NCBI GenBank assembly: GCA_934527255.1
Contig: CAKTAM010000016.1
Location: 1-27,123, forward strand
Source of the DNA: an uncultured Oscillospiraceae bacterium
Lineage (GTDB): Bacteria; Bacillota; Clostridia; Oscillospirales; Ruminococcaceae
Length of the DNA: 27,123 nucleotides
Direction of reading: 5' to 3'
Both the position numbers and the translations under genes were made by a program. Under the pieces are notes generated by a model. The model made no database searches. It was given only the letters and a program-made list of their open reading frames with translations, and was not told where the DNA came from. Below, piece by piece: positions 9,401-16,468 of this stretch. Numbering within the stretch: the first letter of the stretch is position 1; each line of letters opens with the position of its first letter.

Positions 9401-10036
9401 AATGCCGGTGTCGATAATAGCAATACGGGAGCCTGCACCGGTATAACCGTCCGCCCATGCCGTGGTCGAACCGATCATGCCGGAAGATGTCGCCATCTGA
9501 GGGTCGTCGGTACCGTCCTGCGTGCGCTGCGGCTCGTACCGGGTCTCGATCAGCACTTCTTTAACGCCGTCTATGGCGGCAATGCGCTCGATCTGCCCAT
9601 ATTCGACATTTGCCGAAATCAGGTTTGCGGCCAGCGTCAGGTTCCAAACAACATCCAGCGGCTGACCATCCAGCGCCTGCTGTTCGATTGCCGTTTCCAC
9701 TTTGGCCTGCTGCGCTTCCAGCCCACGGCGATAGCGCAGTGCACCTGCATCCTCGGCAATACTCTGTGTGGCATAGCCGGCCGCGATGGTCGGTGCCTTT
9801 TCCAGCACAATGGAAACACGCACCTGCTCATCCGCCGCATAAGCGGGCGCCTCTTCAATCGGCTCGCCACTGCCGGGCAGCGTGCCAAGCTGGCGCCCCT
9901 GTGTGCGTTCGACATAATTCAGGCTTTCTGTAGTGTCCCCTGCAGATACTGCCCCGACGGGCAAGGCCCATACAGCCAGCAGCACAATGGCCAGCAGCAT
10001 GGATACTGCGCGATGAAACCGTTTGTGTTCTTTCAT
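3476..10036 (-). CDS. large secreted cell-wall S8 (subtilisin-like) serine protease with dockerin, Big_2 and cohesin-like modules
   Basis: This is a 2186 aa surface protease. In order it shows: a signal peptide (1 to about 31, KEHKRFHR then a hydrophobic stretch ending VGAVSA); an I9-like propeptide (about 60-175); an S8 catalytic domain with D209 (IIDTGID), H304 (EHGSHVAG) and S663 (GMSGTSMAAP); and a PA-type insertion (about 460-575) as in lactocepin and C5a peptidase. An Fn3-like domain (from about 762) carries an inserted pair of dockerin-type calcium loops (DVDRDGDTDADD at 838, DVDGDGKTTSYD at 872). Propeller-like repeats (about 1270-1545 and 1640-1900) flank a Big_2 domain (about 1550-1633). 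A Pro/Glu-rich stalk (about 1909-1983), a cohesin-like beta domain (about 1988-2115), and TPDTGD (2150-2155), a membrane helix and RRKRS complete it. The tail is a sortase signal with Pro-Asp-Thr-Gly instead of LPXTG. The ATG at 10036 follows GAGGAGG. Upstream starts would extend past the promoter. The substrate is unknown. Confidence 0.9.
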   Translation of the reverse strand: MKEHKRFHRAVSMLLAIVLLAVWALPVGAVSAGDTTESLNYVERTQGRQLGTLPGSGEPIEEAPAYAADEQVRVSIVLEKAPTIAAGYATQSIAEDAGALRYRRGLEAQQAKVETAIEQQALDGQPLDVVWNLTLAANLISANVEYGQIERIAAIDGVKEVLIETRYEPQRTQDGTDDPQMATSSGMIGSTTAWADGYTGAGSRIAIIDTGIDTAHQSFDAAAFDYSLEKLAEEAGVSVQEYRTSLKLLDAEKIASVYDQLNLAKDENAPTAQELFRTDKIAFGYNYIDNSLTIDHADDTQGEHGSHVAGIAAANAYVARDGAFVPALDSVLVQGVAPDAQLLIMKVFGKNGGAYDSDYMAAIEDAIVLGADSINLSLGSGNPGFARSLTYQNVMDSLTESGVVVTMSAGNSYAWAENAESGSYLYGDDVSFATTGSPSSFTNSLSVASVDNDGFTGEYLKVGDELLFYTQTGEKNLPFNTLAGEQQYVMIDGVGTEEEFAALADVLAGKIAVCSRGDISFYLKAENAVKYGAIGTIIYNNRPGTVSMDLSDYTKTQPVVAITQADAELLRAAAQKTAAEGSSAPYYLGTLTVGSDIASVHYDSAYYTMSDFSSWGVPGSLTIKPEITAPGGNIYSVNGTHKDNANGPVLGGTDQYEGMSGTSMAAPQTAGMAALAAQYIREKGLCEKTGLSARMLTQSLLMSTAQPLLEEKSGSYWSVLKQGAGLANVGSVVTAQSYIKMGDDATDSAADGKVKVELGDDPAREGVYRYSFTVNNLSDSEKSYTLSGSFFTQDQFTVSETDAAPVTWLDTATTPLAVETVYTVEGETFVPQSKVEADVDRDGDTDADDAQALLDYIVGNNDGSALNVAAGDVDGDGKTTSYDAHLILAHLETARFTVPANGSVSVQVQVALTQAQKDALDASYSNGAYVEGYTFVEPVTTAEGEVPDVTHSIPVLGFYGNWSDPSMYDRATYAGTLHGDTTAPYTGVTQTNTLLIQYEGDDAVYFQIGNPYITDDPDAMQRAAINSSDSLYQLAFSPIRNAAAAAAVATDQNNNILYMSAVTEQWVSAYYHVNGASWLRTTSSLMINKKVSSLGVTEGDTLTVSMVAVPEYYEKAKNTGGITSNGTITEQQLAELITSGTLGKGAYLSTAMTVDNTRPVVTDITKDEETGNLVVTASDNNYIAAVQVYDAKGNKLLGQALPQQTEAGQTSVTTVDLQQAIANKQIHEKCLVMVGDYANNTVTYEVEYGGEPEDFTGRFFAFTSGEWAGGSDGNRLMELDPEKVYALTYLKTDGAYTFAPHMNIRVNAAEYVNGYVLMAAADGYLYVAKHDGFDNCVKIGKYRGTGGTGATVNISDMAYSYKENKLYALVMDSSTSTVYSVNTATAELTKEFTVNVHSPKNNAATYQRILTLAIDDDGNFYAANYGGQAYTFLYKWSLDDVVNGAVKALEPVSTTTSLKPAQSFFSGSFAWDHENDQLYYLNVQSSAQKGGSAQNYLLRIDTATGAAAVTNTAYLPDKGVKTGMGKVGNAYTGFYIPTSIRTEMPGAETAVSITLDKEKASVMAGSVIRLYATTEPWNLSDATVNWTSGNEAVATVKNGVVTGVAPGVTTITATTAAEPHLTASCEVTVRASGSVTMQGLITAADGSASWAAFTTDAPEAWTVQGAAAAEYYAGALHNDKLYVHNAAGTVYAVDPSGFEATAVLNDLPAEQLWSDAASAPAWLGKFGDLIAICNNGLSLEVFNFEQEDGDQNQFDMPGYFREDRMAAIAYVGSGYYNDTNPTHYYYVLTESGDMWSFGYTYVQSTGNYRMLVGKLGSTGIKLTGVSGMTGDYRASMLFDFDSRFLYVVSSSTQAGCATLYAIDPDSLTAANLGSFGMGVNPVVALYQNTADTTDAAPSLVACLNAAEAVEPTAQTTQQPAVPEEPTTEEPLEPEQPAEVPEEEIPEAPEESTPEAPAPETPVDELPTQETPAEEKPEEPIGGEDPAAGTLNSVVLLTTPDGQQVKDVVTVDTKARTVTVRVPVEASTNGKYDICYDADILTLNSVQGTQYYSWRDENATVHFVWAEKAALSRDAAVLTFTYEAAETDRTTNVLHTTLEDSDTLTAEGETALTVQLPGEPKQPVTPSEPTTPSQPTTPTDSGSTGSTVAATPDTGDAFPLTFYLVLGMLSAAMAAAAMYLSGRRKRS

Positions 10037-10117
10037 CTTCCTGCCTCCTCTTTCATCTTTTGCTGCCAACGCCGAAAGTCTTTCTTCCAACATGGCTTTT
10101 TGTTGCACAATGTTGTT

Positions 10118-10147
10118 ATTGTAAAACAGATGCCAATTACTTGTCAA
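10118..10147 (-). promoter_or_regulatory. sigma-A-like promoter of the subtilase gene
   Basis: TTGACA (10142-10147, perfect consensus) and TACAAT (10118-10123) are separated by 18 bases on the minus strand. The leader would be about 75 bases. It shows that frames running upstream of the ATG at 10036 are not translated. Confidence 0.8.
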
Positions 10148-10201
10148 TGGCACAGGAACATTTTATCACTTTGTCCTCGTGATACGAACATCTGTTTTGA
10201 A

Positions 10202-10237
10202 ATGCCTCGCCGCTCGGTTTTCACGGCGGCGAGGCAT
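10202..10237 (-). terminator. probable terminator of gdhA
   Basis: A 12-base perfect stem (ATGCCTCGCCGC with GCGGCGAGGCAT, 12-base loop) lies about 60 bases after the gdhA stop. The minus-strand tail is only TTTCAAAA, so the T-run is weak. The stem strength and position support termination, with possible incomplete efficiency into the protease promoter. Confidence 0.6.
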
Positions 10238-10295
10238 CACGCCCTCTCCAGAGTCACTGTCACACGGCCCTGCAAAGGCCGCCTCTGTTCGGCGG

Positions 10296-11756
<1,461 letters not shown>

Positions 11757-11779
11757 TTAGTTTTCGGCCAAAAAAGAAG

Positions 11780-11815
11780 AAAAAACAAGTCTTTTCGCAA
11801 AAAGACTTGTTTTTT
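11780..11815. repeat. perfect 16-bp inverted repeat overlapping the GH99-like gene promoter
   Basis: The arms 11780-11795 and 11800-11815 are exact reverse complements, with AAAAAACAAGTCTTTT on the left and the loop CGCA. The flanking A and T runs make it look like a bidirectional terminator, yet it lies between divergent genes. Its right arm contains the -35 hexamer of the plus-strand promoter. A repressor operator or an insulating terminator are both possible. Confidence 0.85.
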
Positions 11816-11834
11816 ATAAGTTCCCCAGTATAAT
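11807..11834 (+). promoter_or_regulatory. sigma-A-like promoter of the GH99-like gene
   Basis: TTGTTT (11807-11812) and a perfect TATAAT (11829-11834) are 16 bases apart. The -35 lies inside the right arm of the 11780-11815 palindrome. The transcript would begin near 11841, leaving a leader of about 190 bases. Confidence 0.65.
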
Positions 11835-11844
11835 GAAAGCAGCA

Positions 11845-11894
11845 GGCCGCCCCCTGCGGCAGCGCCTTTGGCGGCTGCCTCGCGCAGGGCGGCC
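11845..11894 (+). promoter_or_regulatory. strong hairpin at the 5' end of the GH99-like gene leader
   Basis: GGCCGCCCCCTGCG (11845-11858) pairs with CGCAGGGCGGCC (11883-11894) with small bulges. An inner arm GCAGCGCC-TTT-GGCGGCTGC (11859-11878) continues the stem. It would form directly at the start of the transcript. Further down, two GCGCCCGGGC copies (near 11968 and 11993) can pair just before the ribosome site. The function is unknown and the feature is read from base pairing only. Confidence 0.5.
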
Positions 11895-12029
11895 GCCGGG
11901 CTGCGGACGGATGCGTTTGCGGCCGTGCCACGGGCAGAATGCTTCCGTCACCGCATTCGTACACAAAGCGCCCGGGCGGGTACAAAGTAGCCTGCGCCCG
12001 GGCAGGAAAAGGAAAAAGGAGAAGAAGCC

Positions 12030-13142
12030 ATGCAGAAGTATGATGTAGCCGCCTATATCTGGCCCGCCTACACCGGCGACGAGCCTCGCACCCGGATGTT
12101 CTGGCCGGAGGGAATGGGCGAATGGCAGTCGGTCAAAAACAGCCGCAGCAAATATCCGAGCGACACCTGGCCGCGGCGGCCGCTGTGGGGCTATGTGAAC
12201 GAGGCCGACCCCGCCGTGATGGAGATGCAGATCAACGTCGCCGCCGACCACGGCGTCAATGTCTTCATCTATGACTGGTACTGGTTTGACGGCCGCCCCT
12301 TTCTGGAGCAATGCCTGAACAACGGTTATCTGGCCGCGCGCAACAACAGCCGGGTCAAATTTTACCTGATGTGGGCCAACCACGATGCCAACAACACCTG
12401 GAACAAACAGATCTCGGACACCCCTGCAATGGAATCGCTCATCTGGCGCGGCGCGGTGGATGAGCACACCTTCGACGTCATCTGTGACCGCCTGATCGAA
12501 AAATATTTCTCGCACCCAAGCTATTACCGCATCAACGGGGCCCCGGTGTTTATGATCTATGATCTGGAAAACCTGCTGAAAGGGCTGGGCGGGCCGGAAA
12601 ACACCCGCCGCAAGCTGCTGGAATTCAAGCAGAAGTGCGCCACCGCCGGGCTGGGCGGGCTGCACCTGCAGCTGACCCAGTGGGGCGAGCGCATCCTGAA
12701 CCTGAGTGGCGTGGACGGCGGCACGCGGCCGGACAGTGAAATTGCCCCCGCACTGGGCTTTGACAGCCTGACCAATTATCAGTTTGTACATTTTGTCGAC
12801 ATCGACCGTGACTATACCGATATTCTGGCAGAGCTGCCCGGCTACTGGCAGCAGTGGACGGAAAAATATCCGCTGCCCTATTTTCCGCACATTTCCGTCG
12901 GCTGGGATAACAACCCCCGCTTTTGGGGCATTCGCCCCGGCGTGGTGAAAAACAACACCCCCGCCGCCTTTGAGCAGGGGCTGCGGCTGGCCAGGCAATA
13001 TGTGGACACCCACGACCTGCCCGCCCCGCTGATCACCCTGAACAGCTGGAACGAATGGACGGAGACCAGCTATCTGGAGCCGGACGACCGCAACGGCTAC
13101 GGCTATCTGGAGGCCGTTCGGCGCGTGTTCTGCGAGGAATGA
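12030..13142 (+). CDS. GH99-like / WbsX-type protein
   Basis: This 370 aa protein belongs to the group annotated as glycoside hydrolase family 99-like or glycosyltransferase WbsX. Typical features seen are the N-terminal AAYIWPAYTGDE, WGYVNEADPAVMEMQINVAA (the start of a TIM-barrel face), VFIYDWYWFDGRPFLE, FYLMWANHD, HPSYYRINGAPVFMIYD, and the near-terminal LNSWNEWTETSYLEPD. This family is found in bacterial polysaccharide loci and in carbohydrate-active clusters. The reaction is not settled, and endo-acting mannan-type activity is known only for true GH99 members. No signal peptide or membrane helix is visible. The ATG at 12030 has AAAAAGGAG about eight bases upstream. It stands alone, with its own promoter and structured leader. 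Confidence 0.82.
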   Translation: MQKYDVAAYIWPAYTGDEPRTRMFWPEGMGEWQSVKNSRSKYPSDTWPRRPLWGYVNEADPAVMEMQINVAADHGVNVFIYDWYWFDGRPFLEQCLNNGYLAARNNSRVKFYLMWANHDANNTWNKQISDTPAMESLIWRGAVDEHTFDVICDRLIEKYFSHPSYYRINGAPVFMIYDLENLLKGLGGPENTRRKLLEFKQKCATAGLGGLHLQLTQWGERILNLSGVDGGTRPDSEIAPALGFDSLTNYQFVHFVDIDRDYTDILAELPGYWQQWTEKYPLPYFPHISVGWDNNPRFWGIRPGVVKNNTPAAFEQGLRLARQYVDTHDLPAPLITLNSWNEWTETSYLEPDDRNGYGYLEAVRRVFCEE

Positions 13143-13215
13143 CCGCTTCGCTTTTTCCCCCCAAAAAAACAAAAAGCAGGCAGCCGCACCGGTCAGCTGC
13201 GCCTCCCTTGTGTCC

Positions 13216-13274
13216 GCAGGCAGCCTGCCTGCCGGGCCCGGGGCGGCGCCGCACCGGGCGTCTGCCTGTTTTTT
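13216..13274 (+). terminator. probable terminator of the GH99-like gene
   Basis: CAGGCAG (13217-13223) pairs with CTGCCTG (13262-13268). A nested GCCCGG/CCGGGC stem encloses GCGGCGCCGC, and TTTTTTC follows directly. Another CAGGCAG at 13177-13183 and the local palindrome GCAGGCAGCCTGCCTGC allow alternative folds. Confidence 0.55.
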
Positions 13275-13314
13275 CACTTGTAAAAGACGCGGCAGGCCAT
13301 TTTTTCGGCCGCGT

Positions 13315-13938
13315 TTACTTCTTGTTCTTCCCCTGCGGGGCTTTTGTGCGGCCGGCGTTTTTGCCTCCTTTGCCGCCGTTCTTTTTCTTTACGCTGAAGC
13401 CGAAATGCCCCAGGCTGCGCCCCAGCGCAAAATACTGCCCGTGCGCATAGGCCACCAGCCCGGCACGCTCCATATGCAGCGCGCCGGTCGCATCCAGCAG
13501 GCTTTCATCCACATTGACGGCGACAATATCCGCCAGGAACATATCATGGCTGCCCAGCGGCACGATCTGGCACACCCGGCATTCCAGCGTGACAGGGCAC
13601 TCATCGATCTGCGGTGCGCTCACCTTGCTGCAGGGGGCGGCCGTCAGATGCATTTCTTCAAATTTGCGGTGGTCGCGCCCGCTGCGGATGCCGCACCAGT
13701 CCACCGCGCGCACCAGCTTCTGGGTGGGCAGGTTGAGCACGAACTCGCCGCTGTCGCGGATGATGGAGTAGCTGTAGCGCTCCGGCCGGATGGAGACATA
13801 CGCCTTGGGCGGGTCGCTGTTGACATTGCCGCACCAGGCCGCCGTCAGCACGTTAGGGTTTTCCGGCGTACCGCAGCTGACCAGCATGGGCGGGATGGGG
13901 GCGGCCAGCGTGCCGGGCTTCCAAATTTGTTTTGCCAT
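13315..13938 (-). CDS. flavin reductase family protein (FMN-binding split barrel)
   Basis: This 207 aa protein has the DIM6/NTAB-type FMN-binding split barrel. The N-terminal LAAPIPPMLVSCGTPENPNVLTAAWCGNVNSDPP is typical. It is followed by the flavin-contacting SIRPERYSYSIIRDSGEFVLNLP, DWCGIRSGRDHRKFE, and the C-terminal barrel strand HDMFLADIVAVNVDE. Such proteins bind FMN and pass electrons to partner enzymes or act as flavoredoxins. The electron donor here is unknown. The tail from about residue 190 is a Lys/Gly/Asn-rich stretch (VKKKNGGKGGKNAGRTK) absent from most family members and probably disordered or nucleic-acid binding. The ATG at 13938 follows AGGAGG by about six bases. It lies 57 bases after the glycosyltransferase stop on the same strand and could be co-transcribed. 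Confidence 0.87.
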   Translation of the reverse strand: MAKQIWKPGTLAAPIPPMLVSCGTPENPNVLTAAWCGNVNSDPPKAYVSIRPERYSYSIIRDSGEFVLNLPTQKLVRAVDWCGIRSGRDHRKFEEMHLTAAPCSKVSAPQIDECPVTLECRVCQIVPLGSHDMFLADIVAVNVDESLLDATGALHMERAGLVAYAHGQYFALGRSLGHFGFSVKKKNGGKGGKNAGRTKAPQGKNKK

Positions 13939-13995
13939 GTTTTCCTCCTGAAAATACGCGCAAAGCGCCGCCGTCACAAAAGGGCAGAAGCGGGC

Positions 13996-14967
13996 TCAGC
14001 GGTCAAGTACCGGCGCATCGCCGGTCGTGGTTTCGCTGATGAGAAAGCGCGGCCGCCGTTTGACCTCGCTGTAAATTTTGCCGACATATTCGCCGATGAC
14101 CCCCAGGCACAGCAGCTGAATGCCGCCCAGAAAGCACACGATGCAGACGGTAGAGGCCCAACCGGCCACCACATTGCCCGCTGCGGCCTCCAGAATGGCC
14201 CACAGCACGGCCACAAAGCCCGCCAGCGAGATGAAAAAGCCCAGCCCGGTGATCAGGCGGATAGGCTTGACCGAAAGACTGGTGATGCCGTCAAAGGCGA
14301 ACGACAGCATTTTTTTCAGCGGATAGTGGCTTTTCCCGGCAATACGCTCGTGCCGCTCGTAATAAACACTGCTGCTGCGGTAGCCCACCAGCGGCACCAT
14401 GCCGCGCAAAAACAGGTTGACCTCGCGGAATTGGGCAAGCCCGTCCAGCGCGCGGCGGCTCAGCAGGCGATAATCGGCATGGTTATATACACAATCCACA
14501 CCAAGGCCTCGCATCAGTCGGTAAAAACTCTCAGCCGTAAAGCGTTTGAAGAAGGTGTCCGTTTCGCGCTTGCTGCGCACGCCGTACACCACATCGCACC
14601 CGGCGGCATATTCGCGCAGCATATCGTCCATGGCGTTGATGTCATCCTGCCCGTCGCAATCAATAGAGATGGTGACATCCGCCTTTTCGCGCGCGGTCAT
14701 CAGCCCGGCCAGCAGAGCGTTCTGGTGGCCGCGGTTGCGGGAAAGGCTGACGCCGGTATAGTGCTCATCCTGTCGGGCCAGCCCGGCGATCACCTGCCAG
14801 GTATCATCCCGGCTGCCGTCGTTGACAAACAGAATGCGGCTGTTTTCGGCCGCCAGCCCCTTTTCGGCCAGCGACTGCAGCTTCTGCAAAAACAGCGGCG
14901 CCGTCACCGGCAACACCTGCTGTTCGTTATAGCAAGGAATGACAATATATAAAATCGGTGCGCTCAT
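13996..14967 (-). CDS. family 2 glycosyltransferase, GtrB/polyprenyl-phosphate type
   Basis: This 323 aa membrane protein has an N-terminal GT-A domain with YIVIPCYNEQQVLP (about 7-20), FVNDGSRDDTW (48-58), SRNRGHQNALLAGL and the metal-binding-like SIDCDGQDD (101-109). Two helices follow near 237-258 and 262-288, then the family signature GVIGEYVGKIYSEVKRRPRF. GtrB-like enzymes move a sugar from a nucleotide donor to undecaprenyl phosphate, and the lipid-linked sugar is used outside for glycan decoration. No flippase or acceptor transferase is adjacent, so the sugar is unknown. Two starts are possible: ATG 14967 (GGAGG ten bases away) and ATG 14973 (four bases away). The former is chosen for spacing. 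Confidence 0.88.
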   Translation of the reverse strand: MSAPILYIVIPCYNEQQVLPVTAPLFLQKLQSLAEKGLAAENSRILFVNDGSRDDTWQVIAGLARQDEHYTGVSLSRNRGHQNALLAGLMTAREKADVTISIDCDGQDDINAMDDMLREYAAGCDVVYGVRSKRETDTFFKRFTAESFYRLMRGLGVDCVYNHADYRLLSRRALDGLAQFREVNLFLRGMVPLVGYRSSSVYYERHERIAGKSHYPLKKMLSFAFDGITSLSVKPIRLITGLGFFISLAGFVAVLWAILEAAAGNVVAGWASTVCIVCFLGGIQLLCLGVIGEYVGKIYSEVKRRPRFLISETTTGDAPVLDR

Positions 14968-15043
14968 ACCCATTCTTCCTCCCGGCTTCTGCGGCCTCTT
15001 TTTTCTCTTTGCCAGGCCCCGGCCCGGCCATACATCCGTTGCT

Positions 15044-15072
15044 ATTATACTATAAAATTTTTCGTTTTTCAA
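15044..15072 (-). promoter_or_regulatory. sigma-A-like promoter of the glycosyltransferase gene
   Basis: TTGAAA (15067-15072) and a perfect TATAAT (15044-15049) are separated by 17 bases on the minus strand, with an A/T-rich spacer. This is one of the best promoters in the window and probably also drives the flavin reductase gene. Confidence 0.8.
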
Positions 15073-15238
15073 CGCGCCGCGCCGAAAGCTTTGCGCACCA
15101 AGTTTTTCGTATCGCACCGACCGCCGGGAAACAGTCCCGTCGACGGCAAGTCGGCAGCCGAGTCTGCATCCGCGCAAAACACTGCCGGACAAAAAGCCTC
15201 GCCCTGCGGTGATTTTGTCAGCATTTTGACCGTGCGGC

Positions 15239-15267
15239 TTGCAAGCGGCGGCGCGGCATGGTATGAT
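15239..15267 (+). promoter_or_regulatory. extended -10 promoter of coaW
   Basis: TTGCAA (15239-15244) and TATGAT (15262-15267) are 17 bases apart. TGG directly precedes the -10, giving an extended -10 (TGGTATGAT). The leader is about 60 bases. Confidence 0.75.
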
Positions 15268-15332
15268 AGGGAAAACTGTGCTGATGCCCTAAAACCGCAT
15301 CGGCAAAAAACGCTCTTAAGGAGGGCTCGGCC

Positions 15333-16172
15333 TTGAAAGTGATTATTGGCATCGACGTCGGCGGCTCTACCACCAAAATCGTCGGCTATTGGCAGGATCG
15401 CCGCCTGCTGGGCGTACAGCGGGTGGTCGCCAAGGATCCGGTGACGTCGGTATACGGCGCACTGGGCCGTTTTATCAGCGAAAATCATCTGCAGCTGGAG
15501 CAGGTAGAGCATATTGTGCTGACGGGGGTCGGCGCCTCGCATTTTGAAGAGAACATGTACGGTATTCCCACGACCCGCGCAGTGGAGTTTGAGGCCATCG
15601 GGCTTGGCGGGCTGGAGCTTTCCGGCAAGGAGGAGGCGCTGGTGGTCAGCCTTGGCACCGGCACCGCCTTTGTGGAGGCCAGCCGGGCCAACGGCAGCCG
15701 CCACATTGGCGGCAGCGGCGTGGGCGGCGGCACCATTGTCGGGCTGTGCAGCCTGTTGGCACAAGCCAACAACTTTGATACCGTTCTGCAGCTGGCCGGA
15801 AAGGGCGACCTGCACAAGGTCGACCTGACCATTGGCGACATCAGCACCGGCGATGTGGGCAACATGAACAAGGATGTCACGGCGGCCAACTTTGGCAAGT
15901 GCGAGGATGACGCCGCCGCGGAGGATCTGGTGGCCGGTGTGCTGAACATGGTGTTTCAGACCATTGGCATGCTGGCCGTATTTGCCACGCGCAGCAGCCC
16001 GGTGCGCGATGTTGTGCTGACCGGCACGCTGACCGTGCTGCCCGAGGCACGCCCCATTTTCGACGCGCTGGAAAGTCTGCACCCCGTGCACTTCCTCATT
16101 CCGGAAAATGCCGTATTTGCAACGGCGATTGGTGCTGCGCTTTCCTATCTGAATAAAAGCCACGAACAATAA
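15333..16172 (+). CDS. coaW: type II pantothenate kinase
   Basis: This 279 aa enzyme phosphorylates pantothenate, the first committed step to coenzyme A. It has the ASKHA-fold phosphate loop IIGIDVGGSTTKIVGY (about 4-19), LTGVGASHF (63-71), the acidic EFEAIGLGG (85-93), VVSLGTGTAFV (104-114), GGSGVGGGTIVGL (126-138) and a C-terminal VLTGTL strand. Staphylococcus CoaW is of similar length. The start is TTG at 15333, supported by AAGGAGGG seven bases upstream and by the fact that IIGIDVGG begins almost at once. The last codons (AIGAALSYLNKSHEQ) are repeated twice more downstream of the stop in a tandem array, listed separately. The gene is monocistronic. Confidence 0.9.
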   Translation: MKVIIGIDVGGSTTKIVGYWQDRRLLGVQRVVAKDPVTSVYGALGRFISENHLQLEQVEHIVLTGVGASHFEENMYGIPTTRAVEFEAIGLGGLELSGKEEALVVSLGTGTAFVEASRANGSRHIGGSGVGGGTIVGLCSLLAQANNFDTVLQLAGKGDLHKVDLTIGDISTGDVGNMNKDVTAANFGKCEDDAAAEDLVAGVLNMVFQTIGMLAVFATRSSPVRDVVLTGTLTVLPEARPIFDALESLHPVHFLIPENAVFATAIGAALSYLNKSHEQ

Positions 16173-16390
16173 GCTGCTACCTGCCGTTGCAAATACCATT
16201 TGCCAACGGCAATTGGGGCCGCGCTTTCGTATCTGAATAAGAACCACTGACCACATGCGGTCGGTGCCGTTGCAAATACCATTTGCCAACGGCGATTGGT
16301 GCCGCGCTTTCCTATCTGAATAAAAGCCACGAACAATAAACTGTTACCTGCCGTTGCAAATACCATTTGCCAACGGCGGTCAGGGCCGCC
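16109..16390 (+). repeat. tandem array of about 84-bp units: coaW 3' end plus hairpin
   Basis: Unit 0 (16109-16181) is the end of coaW and its stop. Units 1 (16182-16264, 83 bases) and 2 (16265-16348, 84 bases) lie beyond the stop, and a partial unit 3 starts at 16349. Units 1 and 2 can still be read as LPTAIGAALSYLNK followed by NH-stop or SHEQ-stop. Unit 1 is in the coaW frame and unit 2 is not. Each downstream unit opens with GCCGTTGCAAATAC-CATTTGCCAACGGC, a quasi-palindrome with one bulged base (16183-16210, 16266-16293, 16350-16377). Units 0 and 2 agree more closely with each other at their ends than with unit 1. Confidence 0.9.
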
Positions 16391-16410
16391 CCTTTTCCCC
16401 GCAGCAAAAC

Positions 16411-16447
16411 GCGCCCGGCTTTTCCTGTGAAAAGCCGGGCGTGTTTC
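16411..16447. terminator. bidirectional terminator between coaW array and pdaA-like gene
   Basis: A 13-base perfect stem (CGCCCGGCTTTTC, 16412-16424, with its complement at 16429-16441) and a CTGT loop. TGTTTCTGTT follows on the plus strand and GTTTTGC on the minus strand. It lies between convergent transcripts. Confidence 0.8.
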
Positions 16448-16468
16448 TGTTATGCGGTGCGGCGGCCG

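Larger units (their letters stand above)
14974..15332. other. divergent intergenic region, glycosyltransferase / coaW
   Basis: About 360 bases between divergent genes contain the two promoters listed separately. The stretch 15073-15238 between them shows no convincing coding frame, terminator or repeat. Confidence 0.5.

Noticed and set aside
11814..13277. Minus-strand frame opposite the GH99-like gene
   Set aside because: No motif or ribosome site; it runs through the promoter and leader of the plus gene.
13210..14952. Plus-strand frame opposite the flavin reductase and glycosyltransferase genes
   Set aside because: It spans two genuine minus-strand genes and their gap; composition is that of a shadow.
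16160..16380. Considered a CRISPR array or integron-like cassette for the 84-base repeats
   Set aside because: There are no short conserved repeats with unique spacers, no cas or integrase gene, and the unit itself is coaW coding sequence.
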